DNA from: Aedes albopictus
Taxonomy: Eukaryota; Arthropoda; Insecta; Diptera; Culicidae
Assembly: GCF_035046485.1 (NCBI RefSeq)
Contig: NC_085138.1
Location: 20,961,440-21,025,439 of the forward strand
Direction: 5' to 3'
DNA: 64,000 nucleotides
The notes below the pieces were generated by a model. It had not been told where the DNA came from. It saw only the letters and a program-made list of their open reading frames with translations, and searched no databases. Of the stretch, positions 29,906-41,219 are shown in pieces. Position numbers and translations under genes: made by a program. Every line of letters starts with the position of its first letter. The stretch's first letter is position 1.

Positions 29906-31539
29906 CTGAGCTGTAGATTTGTTTTCATGATTTTACTCATAGTTTATCTCTTTGTACATATGTATGTATGGTTACTTGTATTGTTGGACAAACTGTGATA
30001 TATCAGTACCTACTCGACAAACCACCAACATTCAGGAAAAATAACTTTTATTTCAGTAAGTTATCAATAATCTTGCACAGGAAAATATATAATATATAAA
30101 CCAAGGAAAAGCATCATTCTTGACTGACTGGTTTTTGACTTGTGTGGTAGTTGTCATCCTCTCAAAATTCGTATGATTTTCTTGTAGATTTGTGCGTGTG
30201 CAAACCTTCATCCGCCTTAGAATAACAAATATCGAAGAAATCATCAACATCTTCTCTGCTCGCTCGCGTAAGTCTCACTCACATTCCACAACAGTTATGG
30301 TAAAAATCGTTGGTACACCGATTAAGTATTGTTGATTACAGTATAGTTAAACCTATTACATAATTATACACCACACGCAATTGTTGATTTTTTGTTTGGA
30401 TTGACTTTGCTTATCAATTTAATTTCAGCATTGTTGTGCTCATCATTGCTCTTCACACGGATTGTTTTATCAATTGTTTTAAGTTGTTTTTTTTTCTGAA
30501 TGTTTATGAAGTGTTTTTTTTCTTTCTTGCTAGCTAATAAACGCTCTCACGTGAGGGGAAGCACGTTAGGTTGTACCACGTAAGGGCTATTTCTTTTAAA
30601 TATCAACGGAAATGATGAAACGGGGAAACGAAATCCATACACTATTAATGTGGGGGTTGTTTTGTGGGTTTAATTTTAGTCTTACGGGTTAAATCTATAT
30701 GTTAACAGATGTCAACTGAAATTAACTGCCTTCGATGGGTATACATCGAATCAACGAAAGAAAACAACGGAAAATATGCATATTACTGGGGTTCCTAAAT
30801 AGCTAAAATCATTCGTTTATGCTTTGGTTTTGTGCTTGCACTGAAATACAATCTCTCGCGTTCCGTTAATAGGTATTTAAATATTTCTATTCATTTTGCG
30901 CGGCGCGACTTCGTCTCCGGGCTGTTGTCCTTTTGTAAATTAAAGGAACAATGTTTCTAGCTACATGTGTATAGGTAGGTATGTACGAATTGCAACAAGG
31001 TTTCCTAAGCGGAGATTCGAAATGACCTTATCCGTGTGCTAAATTTTACGCGTAAATGTGTGCGAATAATATGTATAGCTCTCAACATGTGTAAAGTTTA
31101 CGAACAAAAAAAAAAACATAAAGCAAAAAACAACTATTCGACAAAAAAAAACTTTTTGGTTTCGAAAAAGGCACATTGATTGCATTTCGGGGGTACTCTG
31201 CAAATGGCACATTAGTTTGCGTTGAAAAACGACTTTGAGGCACGCGTTTGCCTGCGGGGGAAAGTATCTCTTCTTAAAAAATATCAAAAAAAGGTTTCAT
31301 TTTCTTCTACTACACCTTGAGCTATTATACGGTTTAGTATCTGAGAGTATATTCTGATTAAACCTCGGAGTTTGTTTTTATGTTGTGTGTATGGAAGACA
31401 TCAGTTACGATAAAAGCCTCGTAATTACGTTTGTTGTAGAGTTTTCTATTGTGGAAAAGGAAATGATTGTCATAGTCATAATTTTCCATTATCACCAATG
31501 TACGGTACCGACGGCCGCCTCGATAGCATCTAGGTAAAT
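29906..31539. other. No gene recognised
   Basis: AT-rich DNA with few repeats. It could include untranslated or intronic host sequence, but I see no supported exon. Confidence 0.4.
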
Positions 31540-31830
31540 TGTGTATGGAAGAGTGTGTCCTTGATAAAGGTCCTCTTGATGACTTTAGTAGCAATGTGGA
31601 ATCAGTTACAACGATGACGTTGAGAAGCGGTACAACGGAAATTCGGAAGAAGGTCCTGGGTTCAATCCCTGGTCCGTCCCTTTCCTTTTACTTTGTCTCT
31701 TTCTATCTACTTTCACTCTTTCTATTTTCAACATATACAATTTACGTATATTCATAAGTTCAAAGCCATCGCTAGAACAGAAACGGGTTGCAAAAGCCGT
31801 TTCCCTTCCTTTCAACTTTCGCAGCACAGT
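31540..31830 (+). mobile_element. SINE-like tRNA-related sequence
   Basis: A good B box, GGTTCAATCCC (31660-31670), lies in a tRNA-like context (AAGGTCCTGG...CCTGGTCCGTCC). It is followed by T/C-rich sequence. The A box is poor. Confidence 0.4.
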
Positions 31831-31893
31831 GTCAATCTATCAAATAACGCCTACAAGTTTTGCAACCAATCTATTATCTAAATACATGCCCTA

Positions 31894-32458
31894 CACGGTA
31901 AAAAATCAGCACTGTGATATGAACTGATTGGTACTTGAATACGCACTACTGTTCAATCAGTTTTTTATCAATTACATATCATTTGACAAAGAACATCCAA
32001 TGCCTCTTCAATTTCAATGGAACTTCACATCAATTCGTTGTTGACAATGTTTTGATTTCAAAACTAGAATTAAAAAAAATGTGTTCAGCCGCAGCCAGGT
32101 TAGATACCAGGACCTTCAGAGTCACGATCAACTGTTTTACCACTACACTACTTCATTCTGTTGGAGAGGTGCGAATTGAAGCGAAGCACTTTCTACCACC
32201 TGTCATCTATATTTACTTTCATGCCCAAAACAGTCATTACCAAATCAACAGCTTTTAACTTTGGATCGTATTGCTTTTTACAGTAGTGCAAATCGAAGGG
32301 ATTTTCAGTTTATTTCTCCGGTGGGTTTGTTTTGGTCCTCAAATCAACACTGACAGCATTGCGATCTCAAAGGAAAAGCATATCTGATCATGTTGATTAG
32401 AACATTGAATAATTAAAGGATTTTTCCCTTACATCGAGCGTGCAGAATTTTTACCGTG
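31894..32458. mobile_element. Candidate 565-bp MITE
   Basis: TACACGGTAAAAAATCAGCA (31892) pairs with GTGCAGAATTTTTACCGTGTA (to 32460), with TA flanks. A tRNA-like SINE remnant lies inside on minus (32085-32165; GGTAAAACAGTT and GGTCCTGG...CCTGGC). Confidence 0.55.
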
Positions 32459-32675
32459 TATGCACAGAGAAACAGATGTCACTCTCTGATCGCTTCCCAT
32501 CGATCACCTTTTAACGGATGATTCAAATATTCTGTAGGTGGTCAATTGACCACTCGCGGCGCTGGCATCGTTTTTGCTCCTGTTTGACGCTCACTACCGT
32601 CACCTAGTGGTGGCCCGGCCAAACACAGTACGTTTAGCATTGAGTGATTACGTTTTCGTGACGATGCTTCGGTCC
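32459..32675. mobile_element. MITE, AGCACAGAC family, copy 2 (right end lost)
   Basis: It begins ATGCACAGAGAAACAGATGT and contains GCATCGTTTTTGCTCCTGTT and CGTTTTCGTGACGATG, as in copy 1. The right terminus is missing where the BEL fragment begins. Confidence 0.65.
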
Positions 32676-32689
32676 TATCGGCCGGATTG

Positions 32690-33810
32690 GACAGCGCCTG
32701 GAATGGAATACAGAGCATCTACAGCAATTGGATGCCGCTCAAGATTCCATTCACACCCAAGCCGAAACAGAAGACGAAATGCAAGATGTAGAGGAGAAAG
32801 CTGAACAGTTTGAAAGGATGCTGTTTACCACGAAAGCAATAATTTTCGATTTGCTTCGCAAGTCAAAGGATAGTCGATCGTTGCTTGATGCCCCATCGGC
32901 AGTAGCTGATCTTAACGTGTTCAAACTTCCGCCTATCCAGTTACCAGTATTCGACGTAGTGATGATCCGGATCACGAACGAGTTTTATTAGCACTAATTT
33001 GGCCCGCACACTTCGACTGCAGTCAAACAGCAAGCGATTAGCCATTCGCGGTGCCGGAGGCACAAGTTGTACGACTACTCCAAGGTTCGGTCAAGTCTAG
33101 ATTCAACGATTTCACCGCACAACTGGATTTTGTGGTCATCGACGATATAACCGGAATCATACCAGCGAGAATATACGATCATTCCGACTTGGACCGACGG
33201 AAATAGCAGTAGCGGATTCAAGCTTTTTTAAGCCGGCCAGAATTGACGTCCAGCTTAGAGCCGAAGTATTCCACGAAACTCTTGTTGGGGAGACTATCGT
33301 TCGTCGTAATCTACCTGCTCTGCAAAACACCTCGTTTTGGTTTCGTCGTATCAGGAAAGATGAACAACTCATCGCCGTAACGTAGTGGTCCCCTCGGTTA
33401 TCTACAAACACAACGGGAAAACTATGACGATGCTAACGTGGAAATGCTATGGAACCTCGAAGAACACGACAGTGTTGCATCAAGGAACGATGAAGAATTG
33501 GAATGATGGGCAGTTTATGGAGCAGCTTCCACTGAACCAAAATCCGAATGTTTTGACAGGACTTTAAGCAACGTCAACAAGTTCTTTGGAAACCTGGTTG
33601 GAAACAGTTCTCCAAGGAATATCTCAACACACTGCAGCAACGGATGAGGAATCGACGTTTGACACCGAATTTTGCCAAGGGTCAGTTGGTTAAGGAGGAT
33701 AATTTGCCGCCACTAAAATGGGCTATGGGTCGAATCGTTGATCTCACTTCTGAAAGCGATATACTATTTGCTATTGTTTTCGTAGATCAAGTTCTAGAGA
33801 GTGACATCTA
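32690..33810 (+). pseudogene. Internally deleted BEL/Pao fragment
   Basis: The plus strand keeps a gag piece (QDVEEKAEQFERMLFTTKAI, then LPPIQLPVFD, which marks the start of the DUF1759 region), then protease-region remnants with stops (VVIDDITGIIPA-like). After a jump comes the C-terminus of integrase (WKPGWKQFSKEYLNTLQQR, LPPLKWAMGRIVDL). Reverse transcriptase is absent. Several stops and frame changes make it dead. Confidence 0.75.
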
Positions 33811-34659
33811 AATCTATTGAGACAACTTAAACACGAAGATTGGCTCGCGGACAATGATCAGGTGATAAGGGTATTGCTCTCTCTTCATCTCTCATTGACC
33901 ACATCTGTATCAGCCGAAAATGGAGACGGAGCCTTCTTGATGTTCGGATGTCGCGGCTGACCTAATCGGCAAGATCCGGCAACGTGTTGCTCGGATCCAC
34001 CGTCGGGAAGAAAGACTCGGACGACGATTTAACACACACCGTCTAGAAGATCCTGCTGTGAAGAGATCGTTCGTTGACGGACTTGGAACTCGAGCAGTGG
34101 ATGTCCCGGATAGTGGCAAGACATCAAGTGGCTTTATTAAAACCAATGATGCGGAAGAATGTAATTCCGTCGAAGAATACGTGGATGAGATCCTGAACAC
34201 CAGACAGAAGCTTCAAGAAATTGGGTTTCCAATCAACGATGGGTAGCTATCACTAGTGCTGAACCCGTGGTGATGGGCATGGACGCGTCTGGAGTGAAAT
34301 GGACAGCTGATTAGGTCAAGTCAAAGATTCTTCAAGACGTTACAATTGATGGCTCCAGTTCCGGCAATGTGAGCGGTGCTTTGGCAGCACGTCCTAAGAA
34401 GGCAATGAAGAAGAAAGATAACACCAGCACCCAGTGTTACAAGTGCGAGAAATTCGGACATTATACATCGGAATGTGAAGGCCATTCGAAACAGAAGCAC
34501 GTTAGAGATGAGAAGAGTTCAAGACACCGGAAGGCAGCGCTACTGGTACACTGAAAGGAGCTTTGCAGTAATGACAAGCATAAAAATGTTTTTAAATTTA
34601 CCATGGCAAAACATGATCATCGACCCACTAACGCTTCTTGTGTGCGTTTTGTTTCTTCT

Positions 34660-34760
34660 CACATCAACCGGTTCGATAGCTGAGTGGTAGCGTGCGAGCC
34701 TGGTGATGTCAAGGTTCTTGGTTCGAATCCGGTTGCCAACAGAAACGTTTTTTAATTGAG
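34660..34760 (+). mobile_element. tRNA-like SINE head in copia
   Basis: A box TAGCTGAGTGGTAG (34677-34690) and B box GGTTCGAATCC (34720-34730). The body after it is short and A/T-rich. Confidence 0.55.
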
Positions 34761-34907
34761 TCCATGGTAAAATTGAAAACATAATTCTGTTGAATTAAAA
34801 CGAAACTCAGTCTGCACAAATTTAGTGGAGTAGTGCATTTAAATTGACCCTCAGAATAGTAATTTTCACCGCAAGCCGCCGTTCAGTGTAGTTCATCGAT
34901 CCAACAG

Positions 34908-35162
34908 CAGGGATGAGAACACTTACTTGCGAAGAGTTACACTCACTTGATTTTTTCTCAGCTCAGAAGCGTGCAATCAAAAAACGATGTATGGACGACT
35001 TCTGCCTTGTGGTTTTGTCTAAAAGTTTTCCGAATAGAGTAGGGGTCGTACATGCATACCAAAGTCGTGACAAAGCGGTGAAAGCAACTCTCCACGAGGT
35101 GAGTGTTTCTTGATTGCACGCTTATGAGCTGAGAAAACAGCAAGTGAGTGTTCCCATCCTTG
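34908..35162. mobile_element. hAT-like MITE with 8-bp target duplication
   Basis: The 8-bp duplication TCCAACAG is at 34900-34907 and 35163-35170. The ends are CAGGGATGAGAACACT and, inverted, CAAGGATGGGAACACT. Long subterminal inverted repeats (TTTTCTCAGCTCAGAAGCGT type) run inward for about 75 bp. It sits inside the copia remnant. Confidence 0.85.
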
Positions 35163-36323
35163 TCCAACAGTACTCCAGAAGGATGGATCCTTGATGCAGG
35201 AGCAGGTGATCATATGTGTAGAACAAGAGAAGCATCGATCGATGCCGGATTGCCGGGGAAGTTTCGCAATGAATGTATGTGGCGGATGCATCAGAACTAG
35301 CAGTTGCAGCTTCAGGATCCAAAGAAATCGAAGTCGATGTGAATGGTGAGTGTTCTACGTTAGATGTATCAAATGTATTATGTGTTCCAGACCTGGCTGT
35401 GGATTTATTTTCCTTGAGTCGAATCTGTAAGAAAGGTTACAACGTTGCCGGTCTTGTGTATGAAAAATTCACGAATAAGAAGCCGGATTTGTCAAACCTT
35501 CGAGTCTTTGGATCAAAAGCGTAGGAAGTGGGAGGCCACTTCCACGCCGTGCATTTTCATCGGTTATTCAGCATACTCTAAAGCCTATTGTGTGTACAAC
35601 CCAGCAAGCAAAGAATTGTTTGAAAGTCGAGATGTAATAAAACTGAATGAAGATCCTGCAGCGGAGATGAAGCCAGCTCGTAACACAATCGATGAACCTC
35701 TGGTATCCTTCACAAATCTGTCAAGCGATGCGACTATTGAAGAAGTAAGCCGCGGCTTTTCGGGCCCGTATGAAGTTGATCACCAATATTAACTTCTTTT
35801 CCCGATCAGCCTAGATAGCTGTGTAGGGTCGGTAGCGGTTAGTTCAACTGGCTAAGAATAGCACTACGGACCGCCTGTTCCAGTGGTAGGAATCCACTAA
35901 TCAGGTGACCCCTAATTCATGGTGTTATGCGGCTTTACGCTTACCGTGCCTAGGAATGAATGGTTAGGGGGGTCTTATAAAAACCTAATCGCAAACGGAG
36001 CCTGTGGAGTACCAGGGCACCCTCCACAGTATTTGCCCTTACTGTGCTAACCGGAGCAATAGCGCGGTGGACCTTGTGTTTCTGCGAGACAATCAGCTGC
36101 CCTTCTTCAATCTCATACTTGAGGCTGAATAAGGGCGGGATTATGAAGATGTTGTTAATTAGTTTAGATTTTCACCTATATGGTTTCGCATTATGCGTTT
36201 TACACAGTGTATTCTGTGAATCCTCGCCTTTGGCGCACTCAAATCGATACCGATCTGGCTTTATTGTTGCTGTTCTTTTTTGTGCTGTGATTGTTAGGAG
36301 TTTAATCTTGCCTAGTTTGGGTA

Positions 36324-36908
36324 GTGGCTACGGTTAGGATAGCTCAGATCAATCTTCAGCACAAAAGAACAGCAACGATCAATCTTTGTAGACTTATGCA
36401 AAATGGTACAGCCCAAGTGGCGTTAGTCCAAGAACCTTACTTTCGTAAGGGGAATTTCTATTTAGGAAACCTTGTGAATCCGGTGTTTGCTACTTTCAGT
36501 AAAAATGAAATGGCAAACTCACGTGTCATGCCTCGAGCATGTGTGCTTGTCAACAACGCAATCGTTGCTACACTCATCTCTGAACTAACTACCAGAGATG
36601 TATGTGCTATCACAATAGATGTATCTGTTGGAAACCTCAACAGGAAATACGTTTATTGTTCGGTTTATTTACCGCATGATGAATCATCCCCTACGGATGC
36701 TTTCAAGCAAGTCATTGCATACTGCACTTCAAAAGGCCTTCCGCTAATTGTTGGTAGTGATGCTAATGCTCACCATATAATCTGGGGCAGCTCAGACATC
36801 AATTTGAGAGGCTCCAGTTTGATGGAATACTTAAGTAGTACAGATCTTGGATTACTTAACATAGGCAACCGCCAACCTTCATGGTATCTGCTAGAGAGGA
36901 AGTGTTAG
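36324..36908 (+). pseudogene. Lian-like ORF, endonuclease part
   Basis: Starts near the ATG at 36324. RIAQINLQHKRTAT opens an APE-type endonuclease; VALVQEPYF (the catalytic Glu motif), VYLPHDES and LIVGSDANAHHIIWGSS follow. The final SDHR motif is in the next frame (SDHRYILFEH, about 36985), so a single-base frameshift near 36890 breaks the domain. Confidence 0.85.
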
Positions 36909-38521
36909 ACATAACGCTTTGCTCTAGCAGAATTAGTCATGAGCTGACCAATTGGCATGTGTCAGATGAAGAATCTTTATCTGACCATCGTTACATCTTG
37001 TTTGAACATGTGAATGTTACTTCGCAAACTTTGCGTTTCAGGAATCCCCGGTCAACCAACTGGGATCTCTTTACCGATTTGGTTGCAGCCAAATTTCATG
37101 GATACTCACCATCAATTGACACTCCAAGTGATTTAGATGATGCCGTTGATACTACAACGGCCTTCATCATGGAAGCTTTTGAAGAAGCCTGCCCTCTGCG
37201 GTCTGTGAAGACCACGAGAGGAACCCCTTGGTGGAACTCCGATCTGGCGAAGCTCAGGAAACAATGTAGAAAGAGTTGGAACAGACGACGTTCGGCTGGA
37301 TCGGAGGCTTTCAGGTCGGCTCGCAAGGCCTACCAGAAAGCTCTTCGGTCTGCTGAACGATCCGGCTGGAAAAACCTTTGTACAAATGTTTCCAGTCTGA
37401 GTGAAGCCAGTCGATTGAACAAAATCCTTGCAAAATCTAAGGATTTTCAAGTGAACGAACTTCGTTTGCCAAATGGTGATTTCACTTCCTCTGATGAGGA
37501 AGTTTTAGAATGTTTATTCAGTACACACTTCCCCGGATGTGTGGATATTACATCTTCGGATGAACCTGATGTCTTTTCTTGTAGTTATGATTCTTTAGCT
37601 TCGGCTCGGAGTATCATAACTTTAGAATCGATTGAATGGGCACTTAATAGCTTTGCTCCTTTCAAATCTCCTGGGGCAGATGGGATTTATCCTATTTTGC
37701 TTCAGAAGGGATTTGATCATTTCAAACATGTTTTGAAACAACTACTTGTTTGCAGTTTTGCTACAGGGTATATTCCCAAATCCTGGCGGGATATTACTGT
37801 GAAGTTTATTCCGAAAGTGGGTCGCGCGTCGTATGAAGAAGCAAAGAGCTTCAGACCAATCAGTTTGACCTCTTTTCTTCTGAAATGCTTAGAACGCATA
37901 GTCGATCATCACATCCGTGATGTTCATCTGGCCAATGTGCCTCTTCATGTGAACCAACATGCTTACCAATCTGGAAAGTCCACTGTGACTCTTTTACACA
38001 AAGTTGTTTACGATATCGAGAAGGCATTCGCTCAAAAGCAATCCTGCTTGGGTGTTTTCTTAGATATCGAGGGTGCCTTTGACAACGTGCCTTTCGATGC
38101 CATATTGGAAGCCGCACGGGGTCATGGTATATCTCCAATGATTTCCAATTGGATTCACCAAATGCTCAAAAACCGGCATCTCTTCTCGACATTGCGTCAA
38201 GCGGCGATTAGGAAATTGAGTGTTTGTGGCTGCCCCCAAGGGGGAGTCTTATCACCACTTTTATGGAATCTCGTAGCAGATACGCTATTGAGGCAACTCA
38301 ATAATAGCGGTTTTCCTACTTATGGTTTTGCCGACGACTACCTAACATTGTTAGTCGGTATGTGCATCAGCACCCTTTTCGACTTGATGCAAAGCGCCCT
38401 TCAGGTAGTTGAGGGTTGGTGTCGCCAATATGGCCTTTCGGTAAATCCGAGTAAAACATCTATTGTTCTTTTCAGGGAAATGCGAAACCGTAAATGGTGT
38501 TCGACCTTTACGTCTCTTTGA
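36881..38521 (+). pseudogene. Lian-like ORF, reverse transcriptase part
   Basis: Long open stretch with SPGADGIYPILLQKG, SFRPISLTSFLLKC (finger motif), NQHAYQSGKSTVT, LDIEGAFDNV, CPQGGVLSPLLWN and the catalytic GFADDYLTLL. The -ADD- motif is intact. The frame shifts near 38480 and continues in 38463-39130 (VGVILDSKLSWTPHI, RPILAYGCLVWW). Confidence 0.88.
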
Positions 38522-39140
38522 TTCTGTAATCAATGTGACTGAACAGATAAAGTACGTTGGAGTCATTCTTGATTCCAAGCTGTCCTGGACACCTCACATT
38601 GAGTTCAGAATCAAGAAAGCTTGTATGGCCTACGGGCAATGCCGGCGAACCTTTGGTACAACTTGGGGTCTAAAACCCAAGTATATCAAATGGATCTACA
38701 CAACTGTTGTTCGGCCAATATTGGCCTATGGATGCCTTGTGTGGTGGCAGAAGGGCGAAGTGAGAACGGTCCAATCAAAGTTAGGCCATCTCCAAAGGAT
38801 GTGCTTAATGGCGATGTCTGGAGCGTTCTCTTCAACTCCCACGGCAGCTCTCGAAGTTCTCTTTGACGTTGCCCCACTACACATTCATCTCAAACAAGAA
38901 GCACTTTCTTGCACTTACCGCCTATGGGTACTCGGTTTACTAGAGGAAACTCCTGTGAACCGCAGTTCAACACACACCTCGTTGTTTCCACTTTTGGTGA
39001 ATTGGGACAAAGTTGTCCTTGCTCCAAGTGATCTTACAATTGCTTGTAGTTTTCCATATAGGACATTTTCCACGAAATTCCCTTCCCGGGAAGAGTGGAC
39101 ATCTGGTTATCTGGAGAGAAGTATTTCAGACGGCATCGTA
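38463..39140 (+). pseudogene. Lian-like ORF, thumb and connection
   Basis: Continues the protein after the second frameshift: INVTEQIKYVGVILDSKLSW, PKYIKWIYTTVVRPIL, LQRMCLMAMSGAFSSTP. It stops being element sequence at the MITE insertion (39141). Confidence 0.8.
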
Positions 39141-40022
39141 CACACTAAGAATATTTCACAGAATTCTGTGAAATTTCACCGAAATCTCAACAGCAGATTT
39201 TTCGGTAAACTGTTCGGTGATTTTATGTTTCACCGAACGATTTGTAAAAATTGAAAATGCCCATCTGTCAATTTCACCGAACATTTCGGTGATTTTTTTT
39301 CACAGATTTTCTGTGAATCCATTGTTTTGTTTTGTAGGTTTCACAGAATTTTCGGTGATTTTTATACAAAATTACGGTGATTTTAATTAGTTTATTTGCT
39401 TTTCACAATATCATTCGGTTTATTCTTATTTTTTATAAAATCACAATCAAAAATAGATTGAATTTCAATAATGATGCACAAATTAATATGATGAAAGTGG
39501 TTGTGTTTAGATGATCTGACGATGCACCGGTGTGACGCATTCGGGCCAAGTTCCAGGCACCTCAATCCGGAAGAAACAGCAGATAATTGACTGCAAAAAA
39601 TAATATTATTATGATGTAATTAGTACTTACGGAAACTACCAACCAGTTCTTCGTGATGCTGTTGGAAATTATCCGAAACTTTTTCCATTATTGTGTTATT
39701 CTGCTGAATGTTTCAGATGACTACCTTTGCGGAATAACGGAACAACAACCAAAACCAGCCACTTTTAATTAGACAATTGTTAATGGTTTTACAGTAATCC
39801 GGTGAAAATCGCAGTGTGCGGTAAAATTTTTGGTGTTTAGCGAACCGTAATGTAAACATTTCACAGAATTTCGTAATTTGTTTGCTTTCACCGAATCTTC
39901 TGTGAAACTTTGACAGTTAGATTGGAAAACATTGCATTTCACAGAAAGATCTGTGGAAACATATTTTACAATTTAGATTCGGTGAATAATTTTACAGAAT
40001 TCTGCGATTTATTCTTAGTGTG
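39141..40022. mobile_element. 882-bp MITE splitting the Lian-like RNase H
   Basis: The ends CACACTAAGAATATTTCACA and, inverted, CACACTAAGAATAAATCGCA have TA on both sides (39139-39140, 40023-40024). Subterminal TTCACAGAATTCTGTGAAA and TTCACCGAA repeats are plentiful. The sequences on each side join exactly at the start of the RNase H TDGS motif. Confidence 0.85.
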
Positions 40023-40844
40023 TATGTTACACTGATGGCTCCCTTCTCGAAGGTCGAGCAGGTGCTGGTGTTTATTCTCGTGAGCTAAGGCTGTATCAGT
40101 CTTATTCACTTGGCAGACACTGCACCGTTTTTCAGGCCGAAATCTTTGCTCTTATGTGCGGAGTGCAATCAGCACTTCAGCAGCACGTAATGGGCAAAGT
40201 TCTGTTCAGATAGCCAGGCTGCTATTAAAGCACTTGCTTCGGCTAACTCCAGGTCGAAGATAGTTATCGCTTGTCGTACTCAAATCGAGGAGCTGAATTC
40301 AGCAAACGCTGTTCACCTTGTATGGGTACCTGGCCATTCTTCCATCGCTGGAAATGAATTGGCTGATGAGTTAGCTCGCACTGGAGCATCACATGACTTC
40401 ATTGGCCCTGAGCCAGCTATTCCGGTATCCAAGTGTTGGGTGAAGCTTCGGATTGACACCTGGGCTGCCACTCAGCACAAACAATACTGGAATAGTTTGG
40501 AGTCATGTCGTCAAACAAAATTGTATTGTACTGAGCCATCTCTAGGAGTGGCAAAGTATCTAACAAATCTGTCAAAGCAGAATTGCAGCATGCTGGTCAA
40601 AGCATTGACTGGCCACTGCCGACTCAGTTATCACATGGCGAATATTCAGCAAGCTGATTCATTTGCATGTGATAGCTGTGAATCAGATTATGGAACTTCG
40701 TATCATTTAATATGTAGCTGTCCAGTTTTTGCGCAATTGCGTTTCCGAGTACTCGGGAAACACTTATTAAGTGAAACTGACTTCAGAAACCTGAATCTTC
40801 AGGACGTTCTGTTGTTCTTGACCCGCTGTGGTAAAGAGCTATAG
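40023..40844 (+). pseudogene. Lian-like RNase H and C-terminus
   Basis: Begins CYTDGSLLEGRAGAGVYS (the first catalytic Asp of RNase H) and FQAEIFALMCGV (the catalytic Glu). A frame break near 40205 follows; then VWVPGHSSIAGNELADELAR in the 40359-40844 frame, and a CX2C-type knuckle near 40670-40720 (CDSCESDYGTSYHLICSCP). Confidence 0.8.
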
Positions 40845-41219
40845 GCTCTTTACGCTTTATGCATTATCATAGTGCCCTTTTCAGGGCGCTGTTCGAACCC
40901 ATTGTGGCACGCTTATGCGTTATTACAGTGTCCTTTTCAGGACGCTATGTGAACCCATTGTGGTACGCTTTTGCGAGCATGACGATCCTATTCCCTTACC
41001 TGTCCTTTCCCATGTCCTATCCTTTTTCCTTCCCTTCTCCGTCAGGTAAATGATGAATAGGCTCGTGTTCATGGCGATGGCACAAATTTCCCGAATGGAG
41101 GAGAACGTGCCTCTAGAGCCGACCTACTGATACCTGATACGAAGCCGTGGGTCTACAGATCGTGACGAACCAGATGAACCAATGGTCGTCAGCCACAACA
41201 ACCGTGTGCGCTCCCCTCA

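Larger units (their letters stand above)
33930..35795 (+). pseudogene. Decayed Ty1/copia element, 5' part (gag, protease, integrase end)
   Basis: The gag fragment at 34050-34245 has NSVEEYVDEILNTRQKLQEI. The zinc knuckle CYKCEKFGHYTSEC is at about 34434-34475. After a SINE and the MITE 34908-35162, the protease motif WILDAGAGDHMC (about 35183) follows; the usual catalytic DSG/DAG is kept. At 35480-35790 are the integrase-to-RT linker parts (PDLSNLRVFG, then TPCIFIGYSAYSKAYCVYNP). The frame changes repeatedly. The element continues at 41220-43060 beyond the Lian-like insertion. Confidence 0.8.
35805..41200 (+). mobile_element. LOA-clade (Lian-like) non-LTR retrotransposon inserted in copia
   Basis: In order: a leader of about 500 bp; an APE endonuclease (36324-36908); reverse transcriptase (36881 to about 39130); RNase H from about 40024; a Cys/His C-terminal region to 40844; and a 3' tail with two copies of a roughly 60-bp repeat (40853-40975). 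RNase H in the ORF is typical of LOA-clade elements such as Lian of Ae. aegypti. Two frameshifts (about 36890, 38480), a MITE (39141-40022) and later stops have disabled it. The outer ends are approximate. Confidence 0.8.
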
